Positions 28,258 through 37,523 of a stretch of DNA of 64,000 bases are shown piece by piece. The position numbers and the translations under genes are program-made. How positions within the stretch are numbered: the first letter of the stretch is position 1; every line of letters starts with the position of its first letter. The notes below the pieces were generated by a model. It was not told where the DNA came from, did not search any database, and worked only from the letters and a program-made list of their open reading frames with translations. Origin of the DNA: Methylobacterium sp. J-026 (GTDB taxonomy: Bacteria > Pseudomonadota > Alphaproteobacteria > Rhizobiales > Beijerinckiaceae); contig NZ_JAKSYC010000100.1 in assembly GCF_022829585.1 (NCBI RefSeq), positions 33,868 to 97,867 on the forward strand, read 5' to 3'.

Positions 28258-30123
28258 GTGTCAAAGCCCATCAGCGACTACGCCCTCATCGGCGACACCC
28301 ATTCCTGCGCGCTGATCGCCCGCGACGGTTCGATCGACTGGCTGTGCTGGCCGCGCCACGATTCGCCGGCCCTGTTCGTGAAGCTCCTCGACGACGAGAC
28401 AGGCGGCGCCTGCAGCGTCGCGTTCGACGGGCTCACCGGGACGGCGCGCCGCTACCTGCCCGAAACCAACATCCTCGAGACGAGCTTCACCACCAGGACC
28501 GGGCAGGCGCGCCTCGTCGACGTGATGCCGGTGAACCCCCCGAGCCCGGAACCGGACGAGGGCCCGGACGGCGAGGGTGAGAGCCGGCTGATCCGGCTGC
28601 TCACCTGCGTGACCGGGACGGTGACCGGGGCATTCCGGGTGCGCCCGACCTTCGACTACGCGCGCCGCCCGTGCACGCCCATCGTCGAGGGCCCCTCCGT
28701 GCTGTTCGAGGCCGGCGATTGCCGGCTGCGGGTCAACGCGCATCCGCGGCCGACGCTGATCGGGGACGAGGCCGAGATCCGGTTCCAGCTATCCGAGGGC
28801 GAGACCGCCTACCTGGTCCTCACCCACGGGGAGGACCGGGAGGACGCCGCCATCGACGATCACGCCGGCGCCCAGCGCCGCCTCGATCTGACCGAGGATT
28901 ACTGGCGCCGCTGGAGCGCCCGCAGCACCTATCGCGGCGCCTATCGCGACGCGGTGATGCGCTCGGCGCTGTGCCTGAAGCTGCTGACCTACTCGCCCTC
29001 CGGCGGCATCGTGGCGGCGGCGACCGCGGGGCTGCCGGAGGCCGTGCCGGGGGACCGCAACTACGATTACCGGTTCACCTGGATGCGCGACGCCGCGTTC
29101 ACCGTCACGGCCTTCGTGATGCTCGGCTACGTGCGCGAGGCCTCCGAGTTCCTGCGCTTCCTGCGGGAGCGCGACGGCACCTATGGGCGTGAGACGCGGC
29201 TGATGTACGGCGTCGCCGACGACATCCCGCCGGAGGAGGAACTCGACCACCTCGCCGGCTGGAACGGCGTGCGGCCGGTGGTGATCGGCAACCTCGCCGA
29301 GGACCAGGATCAGCACGACATCTACGGCGAGCTGCTGCGGGCGCTCTGCGTCTTCCTGGAGGCCGTGGATTACGATCCGCCGGAGAAGGTCAACGACCGC
29401 CTGCCGGAGGTGCTCGACAACCTCACCGCCCGCGCGATCCGCCACCGGCACGACGCGGACAACGGCATCTGGGAGCTGCGCACGGGGCCGCGCCAGCAGC
29501 TCCATTCCAAGGCGATGATCTGGGTGGCGCTCACGGACGCGGCCCGGATCGCCCGCAACATTTCGGGAGTCCCCGAGGCGAAGATCCGGGAATGGGAGCG
29601 CGTCGCCGCCGAGGTCCGGGCGGAGTATCTCGACCGGGGCTGGAACGCCGAGAAGCGGGCCTATGTCGGCGCCTACGAGTCGCACCATCTCGACGCCGCG
29701 GTCCTGCGTGTCGCCCTGTTCGGGGCCCTGGATCCGAAGGATCCGCGGATGCGCGCGACGCTGGCCGCCGTGGAGCGGGAACTCGGCGTCGGCGACCTGA
29801 TCTACCGCTACCGCATGGATGACGGGCTGACGGGCGACGAGGGCACGTTCACGGCCTGCGCGTTCTGGCGGGTCGGCTGCCTCGCCCTCGACGGCCGGAC
29901 CGCCGAGGCCAAGGCGGTCTTCGAGCGGCTGATCGCCCGGGGCAACGATGTCGGGCTGTTTGCCGAGGAGATCGACCCGGTCACCGGGGAGCAGCGCGGA
30001 AACACCCCGCAGGGCTTCTCCCACATGGCGCTGATCAACGCCGCCCTGCGCCTGGAGGACAGCATCGACCGCTACGGCTTCGCGGACGCGGCGGACGGCG
30101 TGGCACACAGGGCGGCCGAGTAG
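28258..30123 (+). CDS. Glycoside hydrolase family 15 protein (glucoamylase/trehalase type)
   Basis: 621 residues. The N-terminal beta-sandwich (~1-210, SKPISDYALIGDTHSCALIA) precedes the (alpha/alpha)6 barrel. Family 15 markers are YRFTWMRDAAFTV (substrate-binding Arg-Asp), EEELDHLAGWNGVRPVVIGN and GDEGTFTACAFWRVGCLAL, where the Glu in DEGTF matches the catalytic base. Related actinobacterial enzymes hydrolyse trehalose; others act on alpha-glucans, so specificity is open. The start is GTG. No signal peptide, so intracellular carbohydrate or trehalose turnover is likely. Divergent from the two-component operon. Confidence 0.9.
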   Translation: MSKPISDYALIGDTHSCALIARDGSIDWLCWPRHDSPALFVKLLDDETGGACSVAFDGLTGTARRYLPETNILETSFTTRTGQARLVDVMPVNPPSPEPDEGPDGEGESRLIRLLTCVTGTVTGAFRVRPTFDYARRPCTPIVEGPSVLFEAGDCRLRVNAHPRPTLIGDEAEIRFQLSEGETAYLVLTHGEDREDAAIDDHAGAQRRLDLTEDYWRRWSARSTYRGAYRDAVMRSALCLKLLTYSPSGGIVAAATAGLPEAVPGDRNYDYRFTWMRDAAFTVTAFVMLGYVREASEFLRFLRERDGTYGRETRLMYGVADDIPPEEELDHLAGWNGVRPVVIGNLAEDQDQHDIYGELLRALCVFLEAVDYDPPEKVNDRLPEVLDNLTARAIRHRHDADNGIWELRTGPRQQLHSKAMIWVALTDAARIARNISGVPEAKIREWERVAAEVRAEYLDRGWNAEKRAYVGAYESHHLDAAVLRVALFGALDPKDPRMRATLAAVERELGVGDLIYRYRMDDGLTGDEGTFTACAFWRVGCLALDGRTAEAKAVFERLIARGNDVGLFAEEIDPVTGEQRGNTPQGFSHMALINAALRLEDSIDRYGFADAADGVAHRAAE

Positions 30124-30177
30124 CGGCTCGACAGCGGGTCGCGGGCACCGGCGGCGGGGCCGCCGGCGGCGGTCCGA

Positions 30178-31671
30178 TCAGGCGGCGACCCGGACAACCT
30201 TGTCCGGCTCGCGTCCATCCGCCGGGGAGGCATCGAGGCCGCGGCTGATGCGGAACTGATCCAGCAGGCTGTCGCCCAGGCTATCCAGAACCACCTCCGT
30301 CGCGGCCTGAGTCGCCGGGTCCACCGCCGGCTCCTCGGTCCGGTACCAGGCCAGGATCTGCTCCGGCAGCGCGTCCAGGATCGCCCCGACGGGGTTGTGC
30401 GGTTCGGCATTCGCGACGGCACCGGTCTCGGCGGCCTCGGCCGGCGGTGCGAAGGCGGTCCGGCTCTGGCTCGCCAAGGCGGCGCGCCAGGCGGCGTCCG
30501 CCACCTGGGCGTTGCGGCGCGCGGTCTCGCGCGCCGCCGCCTCGGCCGCGATCGCCCGGGCGGCCTCCCGGGCCTCGTCGCGGGCGGCCTCGGCCTCGTA
30601 GCGGTTGAGGAGAACGAGGACCGGCTGCATGTCCGCGCCCGGCAGGCTGTCGCAGGCGCCGATGGCGCATTCGATGATCCGCCGGGACAGGCCGGCCCCG
30701 CGGACGGGCGTCCCCCGGCGGGCCACGTCCTGCCAGGCCGCGAGGGCGGCCTGCATCGCCGGCAGCAGCGCGTCCGGGAGGCCGGCCCGCTGGTGCAGGT
30801 CGGCGAAGCTCCGGGGATCGCGCAGGGCCCGGGCGACGCCGGCATGGTCCTGGCCGGACAGGTCGGCCAGGGCCGCGAGGGTGAAGTCGGTCCGCCCGGA
30901 CAGCACGGCGCGGAGGATCAGGCCGGCGGTGAGCTGGTGGGTCGTGCGCAGATGCGCGACGAGCCGGGCGACGCCGGCCGCCCCGGAACCCGCGCAGGCG
31001 TCGAGGGCCACGCGCTCGCCGGCCTCCCGGCGCAGCCGGTCGCAGCGCTCGCCGCCGAGCCAGCCCCGGTGGGTGACGAAGCCGGACAGGGCCTGCGCCA
31101 CCGCGAGGCCGATCGCGTGGCGCACCTCCGGAGGCAGGTCGGCCCGGGCCAGCAGCGCTTCGCGGAGCGGCGCCTCCGCACCGCTGCGCTCGATCATGCG
31201 CAGCATGCGGCCCGCGGTGATCTTCGCCGTCGGGTTGCGGGCGAGCGCCACCAGCGTGTCGAGCGCGCCGATCTCGGCCAGCGCCCCCGAGACCGCGTGC
31301 GACAGGTGATGGCGGGCGGCGATGACCGCACGCGTCGTCTCGTCGCCGAGCGCGGCCGCGTCCACGAGGTCGGCGTCGGTCAGCACCGGCGAGCGTGCCA
31401 GCACCAGCCGGGCGACCTCGGGCACGTCGCAGGACAGCGCGACCACCAGGGGGCGGGGCGTGCGCGCGGAGGACGCGCAGGCCTCGGCCAGGGCCCGGCG
31501 GACCAGCGGCGACGGGTCGTCCAGGAGGCTGAGCAGCGCGGTCTTGGCCTCCCAGGCCTGGTCCGCGGCGAGATTGCCGTAGAGATAGGCCCGCGTCAGG
31601 ACCGCGGTGGCCTCGGCGCGCTGGCTGGCGGAGGCGTTCTGCGTCCAGGCTAGGAACTCGCGGATGATCAT
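30178..31671 (-). CDS. DUF2336 domain-containing protein
   Basis: 497 residues. The N-terminal two thirds are HEAT-like helical repeats typical of DUF2336 (LLSLLDDPSPLVRRALAEA, PEVARLVLARSPVLTDADLV, TTRAVIAARHHLSHAVSGAL). A long Ala/Arg-rich coiled coil (~345-400) and an acidic tail follow. DUF2336 proteins occur widely in alphaproteobacteria and function is not established. Its ATG overlaps the stop of the upstream lytic transglycosylase (ATGA at 31671-31668), so the two form a coupled pair, hinting at envelope or flagellar-associated work; that is inference. Confidence 0.88.
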   Translation of the reverse strand: MIIREFLAWTQNASASQRAEATAVLTRAYLYGNLAADQAWEAKTALLSLLDDPSPLVRRALAEACASSARTPRPLVVALSCDVPEVARLVLARSPVLTDADLVDAAALGDETTRAVIAARHHLSHAVSGALAEIGALDTLVALARNPTAKITAGRMLRMIERSGAEAPLREALLARADLPPEVRHAIGLAVAQALSGFVTHRGWLGGERCDRLRREAGERVALDACAGSGAAGVARLVAHLRTTHQLTAGLILRAVLSGRTDFTLAALADLSGQDHAGVARALRDPRSFADLHQRAGLPDALLPAMQAALAAWQDVARRGTPVRGAGLSRRIIECAIGACDSLPGADMQPVLVLLNRYEAEAARDEAREAARAIAAEAAARETARRNAQVADAAWRAALASQSRTAFAPPAEAAETGAVANAEPHNPVGAILDALPEQILAWYRTEEPAVDPATQAATEVVLDSLGDSLLDQFRISRGLDASPADGREPDKVVRVAA

Positions 31672-32753
31672 GGACCGCTCCGGGGTGCGAACAGGCTGTT
31701 CCTGGCGCCGGTCGCGGGACGCGCCGCGGCGAGTTCCGCCGGGCGCTGCGGCGGCAGCGGCGGGTTGACGAGGGCGCTGCCGGGCGGCGTCGCCGCGGGT
31801 GCGGCGAGCGCGCCCGTCGTGACCGGCTCCGGAACGGAGGCGGCCGGCGGGGGCTCCGACGCGGAGCGCGGGAAGTAGGTCGGCGCGGCATGGCCGGCCG
31901 GCTGCGCCGCATTGCGCTCCTGCCAGAGCCGCGCCGCGGCATCCGTGACGGCCCCGCGCTGATCGGTCTGGAACAGGCTGCGCAGGTCGCTGGTGCCGCC
32001 GAAGCCCGTCGCGACGCTCGCATAGGCCGAGACCGCCTGCGGCGCCGCGGCGCCGTCCTGGCGCAGGGCGGTGAGATCGGTGGCCGCGGCCCCCTGCGCG
32101 GCCGCCGCGAGGCTGGCGTAGAGTTCGGCGGCGCTCCGCGGCCGGCCCGTGCGGTCGTAGAACAGCGCGCGGTTGGCGGCGGCCGCCTCGGGCAGGTCGA
32201 GGGCGGCGGCGCGGGCGGGAAAGGCGCGCGCGGTCGAGATCAGGGCGGCGGCGCCCTTGGCGCCGAGGACATGCGCTGCGTAGAGGTCGCCCGGGGTCGG
32301 CTCCCGGCCGAGCGCCCCGGACAACGCCTCGGCGTTCTGCTGGGTCAGGGCACCGGCGAGCGTCGCCGAGACTTTTGGATCGCGGCGCAGGTCGAGGATC
32401 GCCTGCTTCTGTCCCGCATCGGCCACCGCGTAGGTGCCGTCCGCCTGCCGGGTGATGGCGTCGGCCTGCACCTGAAGGCCGAGCTTCGGCCCGGCATTCT
32501 TCATGACGCCGAGCCAGGTTTGCTCAATGAACTGGAACAGCCCGGTTGCCGAGGAGGTGCCGGCCTTGGCGGCGGGGTCGAGGGCGGATTCCCGCCGGGC
32601 CGTGGCGAGCAGGTAGTCGAAGCCGACCCCGCTCGCCATCGCCCCGTCGCGGATCGCCTGGACCACCGGCGCGGTGGCGGCCGTCCCCGGCATCGCCCGC
32701 GCCTGGGGCGGCGGGCTCTCCGGAGGGCTGGACGGCGTGGTGAACAGGAACAT
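31668..32753 (-). CDS. Lytic transglycosylase-like (lysozyme-fold) protein
   Basis: 361 residues. Residues ~30-190 match an SLT-like fold: DYLLATARRESALDPAAKAG with the catalytic-type Glu in RRES, SSATGLFQFIEQTWL, and YAAHVLGAKGAAALI. Such enzymes cleave the MurNAc-GlcNAc bond. There is no Sec signal peptide in the first 30 residues (Pro-rich MFLFTTPSSPPESPPP), so secretion may use another route, as known for some flagellar muramidases. The C-terminal ~130 residues are Pro/Ala-rich and probably disordered. First gene of a coupled pair with the DUF2336 gene. Confidence 0.82.
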   Translation of the reverse strand: MFLFTTPSSPPESPPPQARAMPGTAATAPVVQAIRDGAMASGVGFDYLLATARRESALDPAAKAGTSSATGLFQFIEQTWLGVMKNAGPKLGLQVQADAITRQADGTYAVADAGQKQAILDLRRDPKVSATLAGALTQQNAEALSGALGREPTPGDLYAAHVLGAKGAAALISTARAFPARAAALDLPEAAAANRALFYDRTGRPRSAAELYASLAAAAQGAAATDLTALRQDGAAAPQAVSAYASVATGFGGTSDLRSLFQTDQRGAVTDAAARLWQERNAAQPAGHAAPTYFPRSASEPPPAASVPEPVTTGALAAPAATPPGSALVNPPLPPQRPAELAAARPATGARNSLFAPRSGP

Positions 32754-32843
32754 CCGGGCGCGCGCAGGGGCTGAAGACAGCTGGAACCTGCGCCCGCTAT
32801 GGTAAACAAGTCCTCAATCGCCCGTGACGGAACAAGTCCGGTT

Positions 32844-33473
32844 TCAGGATCCCGAGAACTCGCCCGCCCCCTTCGGCCGGCGCATCTGGAACCGCGTGTC
32901 CGCCGTCGCCTGAAAGTAGTCGAAGTATCCGCCGCGCATGATCGGGTGCATCGCGCCGGTATCGACCATCCCGTCCTTCACGTAGGCCGCGTCGACATAG
33001 ATCGAGACCACCTGGCCGATGACCAGGAAGTTCTCGGCCTCGCCGCCGTCGAGCGGCACCAGCGGGACGGTCTGCAGCCACCGGCATTCGAGGGCGGCCG
33101 GCGAGGCCGCGACCCGGGGCGGGCGCACCTTGTGCGACGGGGCGGTGGCGAGGTTGGCGAAGGCGAATTCGCTCTCCCCGCGCGGCAGCGGCGCCGAGGA
33201 ATCGTTCATCCCGTCGCGCAGGTCCCAGGTGGCGAGGTTGCAGACGAATTCCTTGCCCTCCTCGGCGAAGGTCATGGCGTCCTTGCGGCCCGAGGACGAG
33301 AACGCGACCATGTTGTCGGCCACGGCATTGAAGAACGAGTAGGGCGCGAGGTTGAGCTTGCCGTCGCGGCTCATGGCGCTGATCCAGCCGATCGGCCGGG
33401 GCGCGACGATCGCCTTGAGCGGGTTGTGCGGAAGCGCGCGCGCCTCCCGCGGGACGTCGAGATCGTAATGCAC
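32844..33473 (-). CDS. Flavin reductase-like FMN-binding protein
   Basis: 209 residues of the flavin-reductase-like/DIM6-NTAB family with a split-barrel FMN site. Typical segments are LKAIVAPRPIGWISAMSRDG, LNLAPYSFFNAVADNMVAFS, GRKDAMTFAEEGKEFVCNLA and HPIMRGGYFDYF. It probably uses NAD(P)H to reduce FMN or acts on a flavin-linked substrate. I chose the GTG at 33473 because GGAGAGG lies six bases upstream; an in-frame TTG at 33488 would fall before that ribosome-binding site. Stands alone. Confidence 0.88.
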   Translation of the reverse strand: MHYDLDVPREARALPHNPLKAIVAPRPIGWISAMSRDGKLNLAPYSFFNAVADNMVAFSSSGRKDAMTFAEEGKEFVCNLATWDLRDGMNDSSAPLPRGESEFAFANLATAPSHKVRPPRVAASPAALECRWLQTVPLVPLDGGEAENFLVIGQVVSIYVDAAYVKDGMVDTGAMHPIMRGGYFDYFQATADTRFQMRRPKGAGEFSGS

Positions 33474-34004
33474 GGGCGGCCTCTCCAAAGCGCTGCCGGC
33501 CCAGCGTGGACCGGCCGGCAGCGACGCAGACCGTCCTTAACGCATGATCGCGATCGAACGCTGCGCGATGGAGTCCGATCGCCGGATCGATCCCGCAAGG
33601 CGACGATGGTTGCGCCTCTCCGGCGGCAGCGCTGTCACGTCCGCCGCTGGCGAGAACCTGCCGCGGAGACCCGCCAAGCGCCCGCTGTAGCTACCGGATT
33701 GCCCCGTCCATACGTAACGCCAACGCCTTGAGGAGAAAATGCTTTCCCCTCCCCCTTGCGGGGAGGGTCAGGGGTGGGGGTGGTGCAGAAGGCACCAGGA
33801 CGCTCGATTCTGTACGACCCCCACCTCCGGCTCCTCCCCGCAGGGGGGAGGAGAGCAGGCCCCGGCCGAGATTCGGGAATCCGGTAGCCCACAGCGAAGG
33901 GCGGGAGAGGCGCAGCGTTGGTGGCCCCGCTTCTCCGGCGGGAATACCTCCTTCAGCCAATCCCACGCCGCGCTGGAGCGCGAAGGATCCCGGCACGCGC
34001 GGGC
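33474..34004. other. 531-bp intergenic region with a class B palindromic repeat
   Basis: No convincing gene on either strand. Bases 33746-33855 hold a strong GC-rich inverted repeat (listed). The first 250 bp probably contain the promoter of the leftward flavin reductase gene. Confidence 0.55.
33746..33855. repeat. Class B dispersed palindromic repeat (copy 1)
   Basis: Inverted arms: left CCCCTCCCCCTTGCGGGGAG then GGTCAGGGGTGGGGGTGGTG; right ACCCCCACCTCCGGC then TCCTCCCCGCAGGGGGGAGG. The inner block GGGTCAGGGGTGG-x-GGTGG continuing TGCAGA recurs at 45995-46020, showing a dispersed family. It would fold into a long hairpin in either RNA strand. Confidence 0.7.
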
Positions 34005-34568
34005 TCAGAGGTAGGTGACGACCTCGTCCAGCGCCGGCCGCGGGCGATCGGCGGGCACCTCGCGGGCTTGGCCGATATGGACGAAGCCCGCGAGCTTCTC
34101 CCAGGGGGCCAGGCCCAGCGCGTCGAGGACGCGGCGGTCGTAGGCGAACCACTCCGTCAGCCAGGAGGTGGCGAAGCCGGCCGCGTTGGCTGCGATCACG
34201 AGGTTCATGGTGGCGGCCCCCGCGGAGAGCACCTGCTCCCATTCGGGGATCTTCACGTGCGGCGCGGCGCGCGACACCACCGCGACGACGAGGGGGGCAT
34301 GGGTCAGCCGGGCCCGCTCCTGCGCCAGGCGCTCGGGGGCGGCATCCGGATTGTCCGCCGCGAAGGCGTCGGCGATGAGTGCGCCGACCCGGTCCCGCGC
34401 CGCGCCGGCGATCACGAGGAAGCGCCAGGGCGCCAGCTTGCCGTGATCGGGCACGCGGGAGGCCGCCGCAAGGATCGTCTCGAGCTGCACCCGGTCCGGG
34501 CCGGGCTCGTCCAGCAGCGGCGGCGGCACCGAGCGGCGGGTCTTCAGGAGATCGAGGGTGGCGGTCAT
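34005..34568 (-). CDS. Nitroreductase family protein (YdjA-like)
   Basis: 187 residues. The N-terminus LLKTRRSVPPPLLDEPGP and ILAAASRVPDHGKLAPWRFL contain the FMN-phosphate Arg and Ser contacts characteristic of the minimal YdjA-type nitroreductases. The C-terminal LSAGAATMNLVIAANAAGFA and WLTEWFAYDRRV are the other family blocks. The enzyme probably reduces nitroaromatics or quinones with NAD(P)H; a physiological substrate is unknown. Divergent from the secreted protein gene at 34733. Confidence 0.9.
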   Translation of the reverse strand: MTATLDLLKTRRSVPPPLLDEPGPDRVQLETILAAASRVPDHGKLAPWRFLVIAGAARDRVGALIADAFAADNPDAAPERLAQERARLTHAPLVVAVVSRAAPHVKIPEWEQVLSAGAATMNLVIAANAAGFATSWLTEWFAYDRRVLDALGLAPWEKLAGFVHIGQAREVPADRPRPALDEVVTYL

Positions 34569-34732
34569 GGGCTCCGTCCCGGTATCGCGTCCCGGCCGGG
34601 ATGTGGCATGCGCGGGTCCCCGTTGGAAGGGCGGCCTTGCCGTCGCCATGGTCCGGAGGCACAGGCGGCGGGCGATCCGCCGACGGAACCCCGTCCGGTG
34701 CGCCGCGGGGCAGATGGGAGAGGGGCCGATCG

Positions 34733-35653
34733 ATGGGCACGAGGCTTGCCGCGACGATGTTGGCGATTCTCGTGACGGGAGCCGGTCTCACGCCCGCGCG
34801 CGCGCAGGATCCCCTTCAGAATCGCCTCGGCGGTCCCCTGCCCTCCCCGTCGATCACGACCCCGGACCTGCCGCCCGCCCTCCCGGCCATCGAGCCGGAG
34901 GCGCCGCTGTCCCTGTCGGCGCTCCTGTCGGGACCCGGGGTCGCGCTGCGCCAGGGCCTCTCATGGCGGATCTACGAGGATCGCGGCGACGGCACCCGGC
35001 CGTCGATCGTGGCACGCTCGACCGAGGCGGAGCCGCACTTCACCCTCGCGTCCGGTTCCTACGTCGCCACCGTGACCTACGGCTTCGCCAGCGCGTCGAA
35101 GCGGATCGTCATGGCGGGCCAGCCGATCACCGACACCCTGCGCGTCGCGGCCGGCGCCCTGAAGCTGTCGGGCGCCGTCGGCGACCAGAAGATCGCCCCC
35201 GCCGAGCTGTCGTTCTCGGTCTTCGTGCCGGTGGGGACCAATTCCGAGGGCCGGCTCGTGCGCGCGGGCATCAAGGCCGGCGAATTGCTGCGGCTGCCCG
35301 AAGGCACCTACCACGTGGTGTCGACCTACGGGGAGTCGAACGCCATCCAGCGCGCCGACCTCCGGGTCGAGAACGGCAAGGTCACGGAGGCGACCCTCAA
35401 CCACCGTGCCGCCACGGTGACCCTCAAGCTCGTGGCGGCGCCCGGGGCGGAGGCCTTCGCCGGCACGGCATTCTCCGTCCTGACGCCCGGCGGCGACACG
35501 ATCCGCGAGGCGATCGGGGCGTTCCCGCAGGTGACCCTGGCCGAGGGCGACTACGTGCTGATCGCCCGCCATGACGGGCAGGTCTACACCCGCGAGTTCA
35601 AGGTCGAGAGCGGGCTGGACCGGGACATCGAGGTCGTGGCCAAGTCGGGCTGA
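34733..35653 (+). CDS. Secreted hypothetical protein with repeated beta-sandwich-like segments
   Basis: 306 residues beginning with a Sec signal peptide (MGTRLAATMLAILVTGAGLT, then PARA|Q; cleavage near residue 25). The mature part holds three related segments with the pattern LRQGLSWRIYEDRGDG ... GSYVATVTYG, LRLPEGTYHVVSTYG and VTLAEGDYVLIARHDG, suggesting repeated Ig- or carboxypeptidase-regulatory-like modules. Function unknown. The start at 34733 is chosen because GAGAGGGG lies upstream and the signal peptide begins there. Conserved in style among Methylobacterium-type genomes, but I cannot name a family with certainty. Confidence 0.75.
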   Translation: MGTRLAATMLAILVTGAGLTPARAQDPLQNRLGGPLPSPSITTPDLPPALPAIEPEAPLSLSALLSGPGVALRQGLSWRIYEDRGDGTRPSIVARSTEAEPHFTLASGSYVATVTYGFASASKRIVMAGQPITDTLRVAAGALKLSGAVGDQKIAPAELSFSVFVPVGTNSEGRLVRAGIKAGELLRLPEGTYHVVSTYGESNAIQRADLRVENGKVTEATLNHRAATVTLKLVAAPGAEAFAGTAFSVLTPGGDTIREAIGAFPQVTLAEGDYVLIARHDGQVYTREFKVESGLDRDIEVVAKSG

Positions 35654-35671
35654 GGGCGGCCCGACGTCCCG

Positions 35672-36565
35672 TCAGGCGAACCGCCGCGCCAGCGCCACGC
35701 AGAGCGCGACCGCCGCGGCGGCGCCGATCATCGCGGGTTCGATCCGCTCGCCCAGCACGAGGGCGGCGACGCCGAGGCCGAGGAACGGCTGCAGCAGCTG
35801 GAGCTGGCCGATCGCGGCGATCCCGCCCCGGGCCAGCGCCCGGTACCAGAACACGAACCCGATCAGCATGCTGAACAGCGCCACGTAGGCGAGGCCCGCC
35901 CAGGCCGGCATCGGGATCGCCGCGGGCTCGGCCGGGCTCAGGATCAGGGCCAGCGGCAGGCTCACAGGCAGCGACAGGACCGTGGCCCAGGCGATCACCT
36001 GCCAGCCGCCGAGCCGCCGGGCCAGGACGCCACCCTCGGCATAGCCGAGGCCGCAGACCAGGATCGCGGCGAGCATCAGGGCGTCGCCGGGCCCCGGCGG
36101 TCCGTCGAGCCCCCGCGCGGCGAAGCCGACGGTGACCAGCGCGCCGCAGAGCGACAGCAGCCAGAAGGCCCGGGACGGCCGCTCCCCCGAGCGGAGGGCC
36201 CCGAACAATGCGGTGGCGAGCGGCAGCAGCCCGACGAAGACCGTGCCGTGGGCGGCCCCGACCGTCCGCAGGGCGAGCGCCGTGAGCAGCGGGAAGCCGA
36301 CCACCACCCCCGCGGCCACGATGGCGAGCGCCGGCATGTCGCCGCCGCGGGGCCGTTTCTCGCGGAAGGCCGCGAGCGCGGCCGCCCCGGCGAGGCCTGC
36401 CAGGGCGGCCCGGGCCGCGCTGAGGAACAGCGCGTCCATCCCGGTCAGCGCGAGGCGCGTGGCCACCAGCGAGGCGCTGAAGATGGCGACGCCGATGAGC
36501 CCGTCGATCCAGGGCCCCGCGGTGCCGCGCTGCGCCGATACCGTCTGACTCGAACGTCTCGCCAC
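35672..36565 (-). CDS. EamA/DMT-family transporter
   Basis: 297 residues with ten predicted membrane spans in two homologous EamA halves (for example AARAALAGLAGAAALAAF in the first half and GIAAIGQLQLLQPFLGLGVA in the second). The motif LQLLQPF...LGE-RIEP is typical of drug/metabolite exporters. Likely an inner-membrane exporter of amino acids or other metabolites; substrate unknown. The GTG at 36565 is chosen because GGGAGGG lies just upstream. Converges with the secreted protein gene. Confidence 0.88.
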   Translation of the reverse strand: MARRSSQTVSAQRGTAGPWIDGLIGVAIFSASLVATRLALTGMDALFLSAARAALAGLAGAAALAAFREKRPRGGDMPALAIVAAGVVVGFPLLTALALRTVGAAHGTVFVGLLPLATALFGALRSGERPSRAFWLLSLCGALVTVGFAARGLDGPPGPGDALMLAAILVCGLGYAEGGVLARRLGGWQVIAWATVLSLPVSLPLALILSPAEPAAIPMPAWAGLAYVALFSMLIGFVFWYRALARGGIAAIGQLQLLQPFLGLGVAALVLGERIEPAMIGAAAAVALCVALARRFA

Positions 36566-36789
36566 GCAACCCTCCCGGTCAGGCCCGGCGGCGTGACACG
36601 GGTGGCGCGCGCCAGCCAGGGACGACGACCGGCGCGACCACCGAACTGTCCTGGCCCCCAATCGGTACGGTGCCGCGCCGCTGCGCACAGGTTCCATGTG
36701 TTGGGCGTTAACATTTCTGTGCCGCGCCGGAACGATGCGGCGGCTGCGGGCTTACAAGCCACCCATTTCGGGTTTCTGGAGATGTCTCG

Positions 36790-37188
36790 ATGCGCCGCCT
36801 CGTCCTCGCTGCCCTCGCCGCCGCTGCCCTGACCGGACCTGCCCTCGCCGCCAAGGACGCGCCCGCGACCGTCGCGCCGAAGTTCGAGTCGGTCCCCCAG
36901 GACGCGGTCCTCAGCTACAACCTGATCGGCCTCAACGTGACGGATGCGCAGAACAACACCGTCGGCGAGATCAAGGATCTCGCGATCGAGCACGAGAAGC
37001 TCGTCGGCTACATCGTCTCGGTCGGCGGCTTCCTCGGGATGGGCGAGCACTACGTCGCGGTCTCGCCCGCCTCGATCGCGCTCGGCTACGACGCCGACGC
37101 GAAGAAGTGGAAGGCGATCATCGGCGCCAGCAAGGATCAGCTGAAGGCCGCCCCCGAGTTCAAGTACGACGGCAAGTTCAAGCGCTGA
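36790..37188 (+). CDS. Secreted PRC-barrel domain protein
   Basis: 132 residues. Signal peptide MRRLVLAALAAAALTGPALA with cleavage after ALA (residue 20). The mature part is one PRC-barrel domain (~40-105): VLSYNLIGLNVTDAQNNTVG, EIKDLAIEHEKLVGYIVSVG and GMGEHYVAVSPASIALGYD. PRC-barrels occur in photosynthetic reaction centre H and in RimM, and secreted single-domain versions are common in alphaproteobacteria with unknown function. A long hairpin follows eight bases after the stop. Confidence 0.88.
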   Translation: MRRLVLAALAAAALTGPALAAKDAPATVAPKFESVPQDAVLSYNLIGLNVTDAQNNTVGEIKDLAIEHEKLVGYIVSVGGFLGMGEHYVAVSPASIALGYDADAKKWKAIIGASKDQLKAAPEFKYDGKFKR

Positions 37189-37195
37189 GCGATGC

Positions 37196-37232
37196 GCGCC
37201 GTTCCTGCCCGCGCGGCGGGTGGGAACGGCGC
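37196..37232 (+). terminator. Long hairpin after the PRC-barrel gene, probable terminator
   Basis: Arms GCGCCGTTCCTGCCCGC and GCGGGTGGGAACGGCGC form a 17-bp stem with a tiny loop, 8 bp after the stop codon. There is no T-run after it, so it may act as an RNA stabiliser or Rho-independent terminator of the weak type common in GC-rich genomes. Confidence 0.5.
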
Positions 37233-37280
37233 ATTGCCGGCGACGCCGAACCGCCTCTGCTCCATGGGGCAGAGGTCGGC

Positions 37281-37523
37281 TCAGACGTGGCCTTCGAGCG
37301 CCGCGCGTGCCAGGCTGGCGACCACCGCCTCCCGCTTGGCCTGCTTGAGGATGATACGCGCCGCGGCCCGTGCATTGGCGGCCCGGAGTTCGGCCTGGGG
37401 GCCGCCGTCCCGCAGGGTCCGCCAGGCGAGGGCGCGGAACCACTTCGCGTTGGCCAGCGCGGCAGCGCGGCGGCTGATCGGACCCCCGACATCGAGCGGC
37501 TTTACAAGTGTTCCGGACGCCAT
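37281..37523 (-). CDS. Hypothetical protein, 80 residues
   Basis: A mostly helical, basic small protein: MASGTLVKPLDVGGPISRRA, then ALANAKWFRALAWRTLRDGG and AAARIILKQAKREAVVASLA. Regular hydrophobic spacing and Lys-containing codons argue against a chance frame in 70% GC DNA. I recognise no domain. It converges with the PRC-barrel gene. Confidence 0.5.
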   Translation of the reverse strand: MASGTLVKPLDVGGPISRRAAALANAKWFRALAWRTLRDGGPQAELRAANARAAARIILKQAKREAVVASLARAALEGHV

